The notes under the pieces were generated by a model, which saw only the letters and a list, made by a program, of their open reading frames with translations, was not told the origin of the DNA and ran no database searches. This document shows positions 13,388 to 26,323 of a stretch of 64,000 bases of DNA, piece by piece (the stretch's first letter is position 1; every line of letters begins with the position of its first letter). Location of the stretch: contig NC_065571.1 of NCBI RefSeq assembly GCF_937616625.2, forward strand, positions 22,952,201 through 23,016,200. The letters run 5' to 3'. Origin of the DNA: Mercurialis annua. Its lineage: Eukaryota; Streptophyta; Magnoliopsida; Malpighiales; Euphorbiaceae. The position numbers and the translations under genes were made by a program.

Positions 13388-13649
13388 ATCTCCCACTTGC
13401 ACTAGTGCCATTTTCAACTATATCTAAGCCCCATCTTCACAAGATGTAAATCTTAATGACTCTTGGTCATGGGCTTTGTTAGTGTGTCAACTGTGTTATC
13501 GGCTGATGCTATCTTTTAGAGAAACATTTTTCTCTGTCCAACATTTTATTTAGATAGTATGATAATGCCTTTCCTTATGTTCGGATAAGTTGTGAGACCC
13601 GGTTTCTTTTGCTAGGGCAGTAGCACCATTGTGGTCGCAAAAAAGAGGA

Positions 13650-14850
13650 ATTGTCGACTTAGTGGGAGAAAATCGTACTTAGTTCAGTTACGAACTTATT
13701 TATCAAAACACCTTATATTACGACATCTCATATCATAATATACTCGGCTTCTATAATAGAATATGGAGTTGTTTCTTGCTTAGAACACTTCTACCTCACT
13801 ACTCCTTTATTGTAGATAAATATGAATCTGGAGATATACTCTCTATTGCCCATATCTGATCATTAATCAGAATCTGTAAAACGGTCTACTTAAAAATCTC
13901 CTTCCCCATTTGTTAATACCATATCTTTAATTCTTCAAAAGTACTCAAAGATATCCTTAACAACCATCCAATATTCTCAACATGGATTGGATTGAAACCG
14001 ATTAGTCCCACTAACCGCATAGACAATTTCTAGTTTTGTAAGTGACAACACATACATCCGACTACCAATTGCGAAAGCCTGTGGTATCTTTGCTAGATTC
14101 TTTCTTTCTTCAGAATTCTCAGAAGACATTTTGTTTAAAAGAAGAATTTCATGCCTAACTAGTATCTATCCTTCTTAGAACTTCATATTGAACTACTTCA
14201 ACATCTTTTCTAAGTAGCGCCTTTAGGTGAAACCAATTATTCGCTTAGATCTATTTCCATAGAGTCTAATACTGAGAATTTAGGCTACCTCTCTAAGGTC
14301 TTTGATGGAGTACGTATTAGATAAACCAAAGTTTTATAGAATTTAACATTCTGATATTATTATTTATTAGTAATATGTTATCTTCATACAAGATAACAAA
14401 AGTGAGTATGCTCCCACAAACATTCTTGTAAACATTAGATTAATCATTGTTATTAATAAATTTTTAACTCCTTACGGCCTTATCAAGACGACAAATATTG
14501 AAGCTTTCTTTCCATCCATTATGGATCATCATGGCTTACACGCCTTGGAACCTTCTTCGGATTTAAAATCCTCGGCTTGTTGCATATCGATAAACTCCTT
14601 AATTTAACCATTAAGGGATGTGGTTCTTACATCCACATTTCCAACCACATATTCTAAAGGTGTAGCCTTGGTAAGAAAAATCCTGATGGACTTAATCATG
14701 GCTACCGGCGAGAAAGTGTATTCACAATACGACTTCTTGCCTCTAGCAAAACTCTTTTGCAACAAGTCTAGCTATAAAGGTCTTCACCTTTCCATTAGCA
14801 TCAATTTTACACTTGAAGATCCATTTATTCCATATCGGTATTATACCTTT
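13650..14850 (-). pseudogene. Copia reverse transcriptase / RNase H remnant
   Basis: Reading the minus strand, 14790-14830 gives KWIFKCKIDANG, followed by ARLVAKEF and, after a frameshift, FSPVAMIKSIRI at about 14675-14720. This is the conserved N-terminal block of Ty1/copia reverse transcriptase. Further along the minus strand, 13737-13751 encodes EAEYI, the RNase H signature of plant copia elements. Stops and frameshifts separate these islands, for example a TAG shortly after ARLVAKEF. The enzyme would copy element RNA into DNA in virus-like particles; this copy is dead. Confidence 0.8.
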
Positions 14851-16469
14851 GGATGGATCAACTAGCTCCCAAAATTTGGTTGCTTTATATGGAATCCATT
14901 TCAGATTTTATTCCTTCAAACCAATTTTGAAGAATCTATATCACATATAGCTTCCTTATAAGTAGAGGGATCAACACTTGATCTTTTTCTCCATGACTAA
15001 ACAACTCTTGTTTATCACGTGGGAAAACCATATCTCTCCGGTGGACGAGATACTCTACTTGATCTTTGAGATGTTAATGTAGATACATCTTTTACTAACT
15101 CTAGCTCTTAGTGGATTTGATAAATTTTTATTGATTCATTCTTTTGTTGGTAACTAGATGACTCCTCATCTAATTCTATACTCTTTTGTTAGTCTTTTGT
15201 TCGGTTAGAATATAGGAATAACATCCTAAACTATCTTTAGGATATCCAACATAACCTTTCCATGATTGATTTTGATTACAAATTTATCGAATATCAGTTT
15301 CCTGATATGTTCCCAACAAATCTTAACTTCCTTAGACTTAATTTCATACCATATCTCATAAGGTATCTATGGAGTGAATTTAGTTGGAATGCAATTTATA
15401 ATTTTTATTTGCGGTGAGAAGTGCATGACTCCATAACGAGATGGACAAGTTAGTATATAGCTCATTATTAATCGTATTATGTCCCAGAATATACAATACC
15501 TCCTTCTTGACAAACACACCATTCAACCATTGTGTTCTCAAAGACTAAGTTGAAAAATAATACCACATTCCTTTTAGGAACGTACCAAATTATGTACTCA
15601 AGTATTCTTCTCATTTCGATCACATTGTGAAGTCTTAATAGTTTTTCCAATTTGGTTTCCTACTTCATTCTTGAAGTCTTTGAATTTTTCAAAATCTTAG
15701 CGTTTCTTCTTCACAAGACAAACTTAACTATATCGTGATAAATCATCGATGTAGGAAATGAAGTATACGTATCTATCTTGGTTTGTTTCTTTAAACGTAC
15801 CATATAATCACTATGTCTGATCTTTTAAACGGCTTTGGCTCTACCACTTTGTCCCACAAAGAATAATCAGGTCATTTTGCCATTAAGTTACGACTAACAA
15901 GTCAGAAGCGATGCAAAATCTTGATTGCTTAAGATTTCCATCCTATCTAACTTGTTAAGTCTATCTTTTGCAATATGTCCTAATCATAAGTACCAAAGTT
16001 GTTTAAAGGTTTGGTAACTTATGGTATTAATTTCCAAAACATCTTTTGCATTAAACATCTTTAATCAAATAATAAAGACCATTTTGTACATATCCATACC
16101 CAACTCCGTATTATCAAATATAATACTACAAAATAGAAAATCAACTACCAAATTTGTTATACAAATTCGGACATGATATTTCTATATATATTGAGTAAGT
16201 ACAACTTATGTTTATTTAAGAAATTTGAAGTTGATCCTATAGCTCTTATCGCAACGCTTGCGTCATTCCCGAGCCTTAAGATTATTTCATCTTTTTCCTG
16301 TCTTTCTCACTTTTACTAAATCCATAAAAGATAAACAAATGTGAGATTTAGCATCGGTATTCAATATCCAAACTTTTAAATGAGCAATTGACATTGGAAC
16401 ATGAGATAGACGCATTCTTAATGGAATTGTCGTTTCTTTCATCATTGCCCTTTAAGTGCTCACAATAGT

Positions 16470-16520
16470 TAATGCAATTTCCATTTCAATGTCTTTCGGT
16501 TTGACAAAAGAAACACTTTC
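16470..16520 (-). pseudogene. Copia gag zinc-knuckle remnant
   Basis: On the minus strand this segment reads CFFCQTERHWKWK and then loses frame where the final cysteine of a CX2CX4HX4C knuckle would fall (TGC is present one base out of frame). This is the nucleocapsid motif that binds element RNA. Its place, about 1.5 kb downstream of the primer site, fits gag of a copia element. A single indel in the knuckle supports loss of function. Confidence 0.6.
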
Positions 16521-17988
16521 TTTTATTGACCGAACCGCCTTTCAAATATTCTAAATATTTCCGGCAATGACTTATATAGTCCTACATCTTAACAAATGAA
16601 AACACTTTTCTTTGTTAACCGATGTGCATTTATTTTTTGCAATAGCCTTGGAGGCATCTAAATATCTTAATCAATCAAAAAATGATTTTAAGCCATTAAC
16701 CGATTACTATCGTGAATGTCACTTTAAAGGACTCTATTTAATCTGATTATCCCTAAGACAACAAAGATCTATGATTAGTATTCATGTTATATTTGACCAT
16801 AATGATTTGGTCTTTATCAAAATGGCCTCCTACTATCTTTTTCGAATCCTACACTTCCAAAACAGGAATGCGAATCTTTGTTGGAAAAGATTTCAAGCGG
16901 GTGATTGAATTCTTATATTCATTTATCTTTCCCTCAATTACCTAATGGTATTCTTGGGATCAAAATGATATGTAAGTTAACAAAACTACTTGTTCATCAT
17001 ATCTCATATGAGGTTCAATCATTTCCAGCTACTAATGCTTTCACCCTCAAGTACTTAATGCTATTCTTAAGTTTCCACATTAGTTATGTTTAACCCATTG
17101 AATCAACTAAGATGTGTTGATTTGAACAATATACGACTTAAGTACGCCTAATTGCCTTTCTCGCCGTATATTATATCGACTACACCCATAACATCTCATG
17201 CTTAACAATAAATTCAACAACATCTCTTGACGATATCATCTAACCCCTATGTATCCATAGCCGACAAGATGATAACTCAAATTGTGTTAGTTTATTGCTC
17301 CAATAGAGAGCCATTGATAAATCAATTTAATGATTAATCAATATTAACTTAATCTTCAACTTTTAGAAATATTTCTTAGGGTTTTAAGTTATTTCGGTCT
17401 CACCAAGCACACAACACATGTTAGCATGCCTCTCATACATATTTAAAATGAATCATGCATCCACACATGTATGATCATGAACTTCCTAGTTCTCATTCTT
17501 TTGCCACAAAAGAATGAGCAAACTATTACATATCTTGAAAAGATTCCCTGATCATTCGCTATGTAATATCTGCTTTCTTTAGGTATCGAGGAATTATCCT
17601 AAAACCTCTGAAACCTCAACCGATTGGTGATCCTCGAAATGAAAAAATTATTTTTGTTTTTTTTTCGGTTTTTTTTTTCGGGTTTCACTTTTTCTGCATA
17701 TTCCGTTGATGACAACATAATGCACAAACAAATCACGTATTGTGTTAAATGATCACATTAGAAAAATTCCCAGGATAGATTGGAGGGTCACAAGCGGATT
17801 ACTTAAGTACCAATCTCCTAGACATAATTTAATCAAATGTAATTAATATCACAACAGTGTTTGTTCGTTTTTAAAAAAAAAACATAAGCCCTCAGAATTA
17901 TAAATTGCATGCCCAATACTAATTCCTAAGACCATGATTATTTAAACATGTATTCAATCGTAAAGCGTTAATACTCGATGATACGGTG

Positions 17989-18000
17989 GCTCTGATACCA
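17989..18000 (-). promoter_or_regulatory. Primer binding site (tRNA-Met) of the copia element
   Basis: The minus strand reads TGGTATCAGAGC, complementary to the 3' end of plant initiator tRNA-Met, one base inside the LTR end. This is where reverse transcription starts, and it proves the element runs right to left. Confidence 0.9.
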
Positions 18001-18001
18001 C

Positions 18002-18072
18002 TGTTGGCGCAGCGGGACGCGAGGGTCTCGACATGAACTTGAAAACTTGTGGGGCTCGACATGAACTTGAAA
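18002..18072. other. Copia 5' LTR stub and junction with 28-bp duplication
   Basis: TGTTGGCGCAGCGGGACGCG begins the 5' LTR, but similarity to the other LTR ends near 18028. The following motif CTCGACATGAACTTGAAA occurs at 18027-18044 and again at 18055-18072. The second copy is in its natural context in the gypsy-type internal region (compare GGGGCTCAACAAAATTTGAA near 35191). The first copy looks like filler copied at the join, which fits repair of a deletion that removed most of the copia 5' LTR and the front of the gypsy element. Confidence 0.7.
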
Positions 18073-21000
18073 TCTATTTTTGTAAATTTTATCTTTCGAA
18101 ACTGGTCTTAATGCGTACTTTTTTATCATTATTACAATTCGTTTTATTCTGAATTAACGTTTTGAGCATGTTATTGTTTCATTTATTATTTTGATCAATT
18201 CCGGGCTGTTTGAGTTGTTACCATGTCGGTATACATAAGATGTTCTATGCTCAACCCTTTGAGATTTATATTGTTTAACCATCTTAATAAATGAGTAATT
18301 TTTTTACTGCGAGATGTTTAAGTATTATTATTTTTGTCTCTCATGTTTGATTAAGTTATGCCATATCAGTTTTTTTCCTCGATTGGCGTCGTTGTGTGGA
18401 GTATCACGTGAGGATTTTTCTCGCTAGTTTTTCTTTGCCTTAACTTTGGCATTGGTGTCGATGTGCGATTCGAACCTTTGTTTGAACCTTGTGACTAGTT
18501 TAGATGTTCTAATTGGTTTAGCCGGATAGAACATTTGGACTCTGAAAAATCGAAGTGATTAATTTTGTTATCAAGAAATTTGGAGGAGCGATTCTTAAGA
18601 GCTGTTCGTAGACTCGAATTCCAAATTTGTCAAGGTCAGAGGGAGGCGATTTGAGTTATATTCCTCAGCACCGGGGAATAATTCTTCTCATGAGTGTTTG
18701 CCTCGTGCGTGAAAGTTCGAGCGTTATACTTTTCTACGTCAGCCTCGTTTGTGATAAATTGTAGTATCGAAGTTTCAGCAATTAGCATTCTGGAATTAGA
18801 TTTGGCATATGTGAATCGAGGTTGATCAGTGTAGTAATACACTGGTATTTTCTTTAGGTGGATCGGTGAAATACCGAAACTGATAGTGGAGCCGCGAAGG
18901 CGTTCGTGTTGTTTGATGCTTTTAGAAAATTTTCAATTTGATTTGAGGGGAAATTTGTTGTTAGGTAAATTTTAGTTTCGTTGTTGATTTTAGGTTATTT
19001 CATTAATGACGATGCAAATTGGTGGACTAGTATAATAGAGATGGGCAAATATGTCAAGATGGACGAGTGCACGTCTCACAGAGTATAATGTCTAGAGAGT
19101 TTTTCAAAGGAAAATTGATTTCAAATGTTAACTTGTTAAAGTAATCGAAATGTTTTTATCACGTAATTGTGCCCAAACATGTCATGAACATGCATTTGAA
19201 ATGCCACAAATAGAAAACTGCATTGAGCATTGAGTATGATCACTAATTAAAAGAGAAATAAATAATTAATACATGCATTTAGTATATTCATCACGACATT
19301 AAATGATTAGGGTTGAATGCAACTCTTTGGGGATGAGAGCTGTCATCACCCTTGCGTACAATTATGTAAAATAAATTTTACCAGTGAGACTTTTCAAGAA
19401 AAATGTTTTGTGATAAACTCGCGAGTTAAATTGTGAAAACGGTGTTTAAAAAGTTATTAAATTTCAAACGGTTTTGAAATTTTTATTTGGTTGGAAACTA
19501 GACAAATACTTTGTGATGACGGTGATGACTTAAGAGAAATTCCATTGTAAGGAATTGTTTTAATATTGTTGGAGTATTCGTATTTGATAAAGAAGAGCTA
19601 TGATTATAAGATTGTATTTGAGGTTTAGTTGTGGTAAGATTGAGTTCGGATTGGAAAGAATTGTGTCGGTTTAGAGTATGTTATTTGGGGATTTTTAATT
19701 TAAGTTGGTTATGCTCTGCGTGTTTATTTACACTGAAAGACTTAAAAGAAATTTTGTTTTTACAGATTCGAATTCTATTTAAAAAAGTTATGATACCGGT
19801 ATGGAAATTATTTCGTAAACGAAGAGATTCTTATTTGCAAAATTTATTTTGGAGAAAGTGACGGAATTTTGTCAGTTTGATTTAAAAGTGGATTTTAAGG
19901 TTTTTCTAAAACGATTTAATAAAATTGTGAATTTATTTTGAAAGTATGGTTCGGTTATGATTTCAAACTGAGAGTGTTTTATTTTGTTGATGCGTTTACG
20001 AAACTAGAAAATTTTTCAACGGGTTAATTATTTTCGGTTGAAAATGAAATGAAATTAAAGATGTTAGTAATTTAAAATTAAAGGCGAATGGTGTTATTAT
20101 ATATTTTGTGGTTGCGAAAAGCGTTTTTCTATAAATTTTAAATTTTTGTTTTGAGAATAACCAACAAAACAAATTGATTGCGATGATTCGAGGTTTTAGT
20201 GATTGAAAGAAAAAACAAACAAAAAATAGTTGGAGGATGGATTTGAATTAGGTTTCCCTTAGAAATTATGTGATTTCTTACGTCTTGCTTCGAAAAGTTG
20301 AGGGTATAGTCGAACTGATCTCAGTTGGTTGAATCGTGACGATTCTAATGGAATTTAGTTTCAGCCATTATTTTACGATAGCTTATTTAATCAAGATGAC
20401 GTTTTGGTTTGCTTATATACTTGTTAAATGGCCGTTTTAAGATTTCTCATATGAGGTATTTGGTGTTATGACCATTATACGTGATATAGTGCGTAGGCGT
20501 TAAGGAATGTAAGATTATTTCCAGTTGAGAGTGTCTGTAGGTTTTTGGTTTGTAACTTAGGGCTTTTTCTCGTATTGCGTGTTGGTTATTCCCGGTTAGA
20601 AACAAATTTTTAATTCGCACGTTGTGTCTGAGAAGTCGTTTGAGATACCAGATTGTTGAACTCGGAATTTGTCGCGTATGCATATGGTGATCTTTCGAGG
20701 TTTCAAATCAGTTTTAATTTTGAGGTCGTACTTCTCTAAGTTGGGAGAATGTTACACCCCATATATTTCGGCGTACTTTCGGTTAGTTTAACTTTCGTGA
20801 CTTTCCTCAGTTTTTATTGTGGTAGAATTATCTTTTGGTGAGAATTTGTTTAATCTTTTGAGTTTGCGGTTTTGTTCTGCTTAAGTCCAGTTTTACGGTC
20901 TCTATTTTGTTTATGTTGAGTTGTCATTCGACCGTTGAGCAATTTTGGGAATCAGATTTTGTATGATTAGTAGTTATCGTTCGTTTCGTTGGGGATGCAT

Positions 21001-21105
21001 TGCTCCGTAATTTGAGTTACATGTGATTTCATGCGTGCTATATTTTTTTTTATTACTTTGGTATTGTGGTAAATTTGAGGACGATTTTTTTTTAGTTGGG
21101 GAGAA
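18049..21105 (+). mobile_element. Internal region of the truncated gypsy-type element, non-coding
   Basis: AT-rich with many T runs; the longest open frames are under 80 codons and do not resemble gag or pol. Near 20735-20780 it holds a second copy of the polypurine tract and LTR head (TTGGGAGAATGTTACACCCC). The true polypurine tract AGTTGGGGAGAA lies at 21095-21105, just before the LTR. Confidence 0.75.
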
Positions 21106-22267
21106 TGTAATATCCCGTAATTTTTATTAAAAGAAAAATAATAATTTTCCGTTAAGTTTCGATAATTTTGAGTCGTTCATTGATTCGGTCGTGGTTCGAT
21201 TCGTATTCGATTTATTTTATTACTTAGGTTATGCATTGGTTGATTTATTTAAACACATGCATTATACTAATCATAGGAAAACATTAAGACCATGGTGTGG
21301 CCCATTTCGGTTAATTCCTTTCTTTTGGTAACCTGCGTGTTTTTTTTTCCTTCTTGTTTGGCTCAACTTCTTTTCCTATAATTAAGCTTATTATTAACCC
21401 TAATTATTCTTCTGTTATTCTATCAACTCTAGCCGTCATGTACATTATTTATCCTTTGAAAATCGCTGCAAAACATCCTCTATATTCTTGAGAAAATCGG
21501 TAAGGAATCTTCTTTCTTATACTTTCAGTTTTACTTAAATCGACACTTCCGTAATTTGGATCGTTCTCTTTCGTTTTAGCATTATTTTTGGATCCGTTTC
21601 GTCTCACCCGTAGTAAACTCGATCCTCCAAAATTCCTTAGCTATGGAATCGTTAAACGGTATGTTAATCTTCTGTTATTCGGGCTATCGTTTTACCGTTT
21701 CGATTAATGTGGTTGGCTATTTTGCTTGTTTGTTTGCTGCGATTATTTGGGCCATTATTACTGCTTTTGATCTTTGTTTACTGATGTCTCTATCATGTGT
21801 TGGGTGTTTATCGTCTGTGATTTGTTGTCTTTGAGGTCTGAAAATTTATTCTTTACCGTAGTTTGGAACGATAATAATTCATGTCGGTTCAAGCTCGATT
21901 CTTAACTTTTCTTGTTCGGTTTCTTTTGGTAGTTCACAACCTTGGTAATTATTACTGTGTAATTTTTGATTGTTCTTGTGGTTGTTTTAATGTTGCCTTG
22001 TGTTGTTGTCTTTGATTTTGGCTACGTCGTTCTTTAGTTATGTAATAACTCATGTTCATAATGATGGTGCTTGGCGGGAGTTTGGTGTTTAGTTCTGATT
22101 TGGGTACTGTATGTGACTTGATTTCAATTATTTTGTTTGGCCAATTGATGTGCTAAGTGGTGACCATTTTTTTCTTAATCTGTTACATGTCACTTGGCCT
22201 TTGGATTACTATTTTGAATTATATGGTTTATTGAAGTAATTAAGAGTTATGGTGTATAAAAGAATTT

Positions 22268-22576
22268 GGGTTAATGTCAAAAAAAATCACGAACTTTACA
22301 CGTTTTCTAATTTTAATCACGCAGTTTAAATTTTCTCATTTTCATACACAAACTATCACTTTTTCTCAAATTCATGCATGGTGCTGAGGTGGGACTCATT
22401 CATTGGTGTAAAATAACCTCCACCTAAGGGAATTACACCAATCGACCCGTGACACCTCATCACCGTGCATTAATTTGAGAAAAAGTGATAGTTCGTGCAT
22501 GAAAATGAGAAAATTTAAACTACGTGATTAAAGTGAGAAAACGTGTAAAGTTGGTGAATTTTTATGACATTAACCC
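22268..22576. mobile_element. Mutator-type MITE, 309 bp
   Basis: Terminal inverted repeats of over 100 bp begin GGGTTAATGTCA and end TGACATTAACCC, leaving a short unpaired centre. A perfect 9-bp duplication AAAGAATTT flanks it at 22259-22267 and 22577-22585. The 9-bp duplication and long inverted repeats indicate a non-coding Mutator-like element. It inserted into an LTR, so it is younger than that LTR. Confidence 0.92.
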
Positions 22577-22949
22577 AAAGAATTTCAATTTGAAATTGAA
22601 ATTGGACTTTTAATTATCATTTAAATTTTTAAAAATATTGTTGATAGCGTTTTAGAATCTAAAAATAATATTAGCTTTAATATTAATCGGATTAGTTTTA
22701 TTATTTATAGTCGGTTTGCTTTGACATTTAAAACTGGATTTCCATTATCATTTTGCTTTCTAAAATTACTTATTGTTATTATTATTTTAAATCTTATTAT
22801 AAATTTAATCTTATTATAAATTTTTATGACATATAAATTTATTATTATTTTAATTTGGGGATATCCATTAGAATCGAAATATTGCCAATTTGGTAATATT
22901 ATTCTTAAAATCTAAAGAAAATAATTGAATTCTTTATAATTAAATTAAT

Positions 22950-22950
22950 A

Positions 22951-23001
<51 letters not shown>
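22950..23001. repeat. (ATT)n microsatellite
   Basis: About 17 uninterrupted ATT/TTA units within the 3.55-kb LTR. Confidence 0.95.
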
Positions 23002-24658
23002 TAATTGTTATTTTGAGATTTTGGCTTAGCGTGCCAATGTGATTAAATTTGTATTTATAACTTCTGGATTTTGTTTCGAGTAATAAATTGTCAAATTGAA
23101 AACAATGATTATTTTATAATCTAAATTAATACAATTACTCGGATAATTATATTTGATTTTAATTATCTTTTTGGTATGTCATTTTGGCTAAATTACAATT
23201 TAGTCCTTGAATGTTTTTAAAACTTATTTGATTAAGTTTTTAGTTGTAATTTGGGTTACTTGAATTTAAAGCTATTGGGTTCTGTTTTAAATATTGATTT
23301 ATTATTTTATCAAGTTGATTCTATAATTATAAACTATGGTTTATAATTGGATATGATTACATTTATTTTATTAAAGTGATTTTTGGAAATTATAAACACT
23401 GGTTTATATTTTGATAAAATATTTTGGGTCGGGTTAGACTTGGGTCACCCGACATGTGAGGTAGCTTGGTAGTTATTGGTAACTTGGCTAACCCAATATT
23501 TGAGGAAATGGATTTAAGTTATTATTTATTTATTATTTAAGTAATATTTTCAGGAACAGATTTTAAAGTGGAAATCCAATAGACTTGGCTTATCTATTTA
23601 TTAAGTATTGCGTTACTCGATGTGATTCGTATTTTTACTCGGGTCATTATGTAATCAATTGTTCTTTTTTGCTTTAGCTGTGCTTGTGCGAGATTTGATA
23701 CTGTGCTAGTCATATGTGGTGTCTAGTATTCTTAGAGTTAGGGGTTGAATGGATTTAATTTACATATTGTTTTAGACCCGTCGACTGCTCATGCTTCGGA
23801 GTCTACGCAGGGTTAGCTGTTTGCCAAGATTCACGTGGATAAGCAAGCAGTGAGTTTTTAGTGCTATTTACCGCTTTATTAAGTACCGCAATTTATTTTA
23901 GTATTATAAATGCTTTTGAACTGTTTTAAGCAATTATGGATCTGGATTGAAACGAGCTACTCGATAGGCTTGTATCGAGACTGTGTGCATCGGTAAGTAC
24001 TCTGGGATCGGCAGACAAATGTCTTGCTTATGCTGGTATATGACGAGAATATGTTCCCGTCCACTCTGGGTTTATCAGTATGCTATGTCATACTTACGCT
24101 GGGATCATTTCAATACTGCTTTCCATAATCATACTATATTAGTATAAAATGTTTTGATTTAAAGGTTTTAAACTTAATAAATGTAAATAGCATTGCGAAC
24201 TCATCTCAGTATATCTGACCCCATTGTTTTCCCAAATTTACCAGGTTTACGATTTGAAAGCTGGTCCACTCCGATTCTTTTGGTTCCTCAGAGGTTTTAT
24301 GTTATTTAAACTAGTTACTGTTTTCGGATTCTTAGACCGCAGTAGAACTAGTTTATATATTACATTTGTTGTTGCACTTTGGGATTGTCGATCTGTTTGA
24401 TTATTTATTATTGGCATGTTTACTCTGGAATATTTTATTATTATATTTAAGGCATGCTGTTGAGCATTTCAGATATTTAAGTTATTTATATTAGAACTGT
24501 AATATAATTGCTAGACTAAGGTTGGAGTTTCAGTTGCCCCCGAGCAGTTTCTGCAGGTTAATGTGTTTGATTGTTTTCCGCAAGGCTTGTTACGGGTTTT
24601 CGTAGGACCATACCCATACCCTAGCGTCGGTAACGATTCATGAAATTGGGTCGTGACA

Positions 24659-25138
24659 GTTTCGTAACATTTGTAAACGTTTGGCTTAAATCGCTAAAAA
24701 GGTAAAACATTTGGATTTGTTTCGTAACGTTTGTAAACGTTCGGCTTAAATTGCTAAAAATATGAAACGTTTGGATTTGTTTCGTAACGTTTGTAAACGT
24801 TTTGCTTAAATTGCTAAAAATGTGACATGTTTGGATTTACTTCGTAACCTTTGTAAACGTTTGGCTTAAATTGCTTAAAAGGTGAAACTTTTTGATTTGT
24901 TTCGTAACGTTTGTAAACGTTTGGCTTAAATGTTTAAAAGGGGAAACGTTTGGACTTGTTTCATAACTTTTGTAAACGTTTTGCTTAAATCGCTAAAAAG
25001 GGGAAACATTTGGATTTCTTCCGAAACGTTTGAAAATGTTTGGCTTAAATCGCAAAAAAGGTGAAACGTTTGGTTTTGTTTCGCTGCGTTTGTAAACGTT
25101 TCGCTTAAATCGCTAAAAAGGTGAAACATTTGGATTTG
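24659..25138 (-). repeat. 60-bp satellite, - orientation
   Basis: Eight monomers between two retroelement fragments. The block starts GTTTCGTAAC straight after the LTR end GTCGTGACA, and ends in TTTGGATTTGT. Confidence 0.95.
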
Positions 25139-26323
25139 TCTGAGAAACAGGGAAACCGCGGCGAAGCGGAATTGATTGTCGCTTTTCCTTTCTCTGAGAC
25201 ATTTCTTTCATTCTTCTGGACACTCCCTTTCTTCTTTCCTTATGAATAAGGAAAGGTTATATATATCCTGGTTAACTTGCCACTTCAACCCTTCATTTCC
25301 TTAACTTAAACCATTTTTCTTTTAAAATGTCTAATTTAACCAAATGGTTAAATTATCCTTTTAACTCGATTACTTACGTATTATTTATATCCATTTAAAT
25401 AATACTAAGCCAAAATTATTATTTTCCGTCAATAATCTTTTATTTACTATTCTCGAGACTTAATTGGCTAATTTGCACTTTGGTCCTTAAACTTTTCAAA
25501 AGTTGCAATTTAGCCCAAAACGCATCCGCGTCCAAATTTTAAAAGGTCTCCAATTGACCCGAATTTTTTATCACATATACTATAAAACATTTCGCGGACC
25601 TTGACGAAATAATTTTTCACTTCGGGAATTATATGGCTAAATTACCATTTTAGTCCCTGTACTTTATTTTGTGACTTTCTTAACATTTTTCTTTTCTAAT
25701 TCCAATTCCAACTTTAGAATTGAAATAAAATGTTAAATTTCTCACAATAATCCTCTCGAATCTGTCCTACTAAAATTTAATATTTATCTTAATTTATCGG
25801 AAATATTTCCGATATCGCCATTCTTGCGACTTAACACTGGACACGTGGTCCAATTAAATACTTAAATATTTTGGGGTAATACATTCTTCCCCCCTTAAAA
25901 AAATTCGTCCTCAAATTTGCATATTATTATATTTAAGGAATATCGTGTTCGTCTTACGATACTGATTAGCGCAAGGAATCGTTATCCCGCTTTTTGTACT
26001 TCTTGCAATTTGACGTTGGTTATCACTGACAACCTTTCTTTTGATTTCTTCTCCGTGAACTTTCAGTTCCCTACTGATACTCAATGGTAGCTTGTCTTAA
26101 TGACGTCTTATTACTAAAGACGATAATCTTTGTCACGCGACATCTTCCTTTTATGACGATACTAACTGTATTCATATATACTAACTATTCATCGTTCTTG
26201 ATTCTTTACTTTTGTCCAATATATCTAATTATGTCATCGTTCCTTGTTGAGTAATGTGAATACTCAATTAACTCATGCTTCTCTACTTACGTAATCTCTC
26301 TTGTATGACTGTTGCCGTCGTCC
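25139..26323 (-). mobile_element. Fragment of a second Ty3/gypsy family: partial 3' LTR plus 3' internal end
   Basis: On the minus strand the polypurine tract (TTAAGGGGGGAAGAA, 25884-25898) precedes an LTR head TGTATTACCCCAAAATATTT at 25883. The LTR then runs left for 745 bp and stops, cut near a GAAACAGGGAAACCGCGG motif. It matches the solo LTR at 42527 in order (CCACGTGTC, GTCCGCRAAAT, AAATTTGGACGCG, GGACCAAAGTGCAAATTAGC). The right 440 bp (25884-26323) is AT-rich internal DNA with no frame. GATTTGT is present at both satellite borders, so a microhomology-based join is possible. Confidence 0.82.

Larger units (their letters stand above)
13388..18001 (-). mobile_element. Internal region of the copia element (decayed)
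   Basis: Order from right to left on the minus strand is primer site, gag remnant, region expected to hold protease and integrase, reverse transcriptase and RNase H remnants, polypurine tract. Only short peptide islands can be read between many frameshifts and stops. The segment at 17643-17690 has T-rich runs. I could not place integrase motifs with confidence in 14.9-16.3 kb. Confidence 0.8.
11440..18028 (-). mobile_element. Degenerate Ty1/copia retrotransposon, Angela/Tork-like, 5' LTR truncated
   Basis: A minus-strand LTR retrotransposon. It has a 3' LTR of 1,948 bp on the left, a polypurine tract (AAGTGGGAGAT, minus strand), about 4.6 kb of internal DNA with broken gag and pol remnants, a tRNA-Met primer site, and only about 27 bp of the 5' LTR on the right. 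The LTR start TGTTAGTAGTATGTGCCC and the AGTGGGAGAT tract just before it resemble Angela-type elements; LTRs of 1.7-1.9 kb are usual there. No long frame survives, so it cannot move by itself. The 5' LTR is cut where a gypsy-type element begins, so the target duplication cannot be tested. Confidence 0.88.
18049..24658 (+). mobile_element. 5'-truncated non-autonomous Ty3/gypsy-type element
   Basis: This consists of 3.06 kb of internal DNA followed by a complete 3' LTR. The internal part lines up in order with 35.2-38.7 kb of the complete element at 31325-41454, sharing blocks such as GATTAGGGTTGAATGCAACT (19307) and GAGTGCACGTCTCACAGAG (19064). It has no gag-pol frame. The 5' LTR, primer site and first internal kilobase are missing. 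The right flank is GTTTC of the satellite. The family is related to, but distinct from, the other copies in this window. Confidence 0.85.
21106..24658 (+). repeat. 3' LTR of the truncated gypsy-type element, 3.55 kb
   Basis: It starts TGTAATATCCCGTAAT right after a polypurine tract and ends ATTGGGTCGTGACA at the satellite. It shares internal landmarks with the LTRs at 31 kb and 44 kb, for example the stretch around 23775-23880 (TGCTTCGGAGTCTACGCAGG, then GGATAAGCAAGCAGTGAG) and CATACCCATACCCTAGCG near the end. It is longer than its relatives because of a 309-bp MITE, an (ATT)n tract and extra AT-rich sequence at 22590-23530. Confidence 0.85.
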
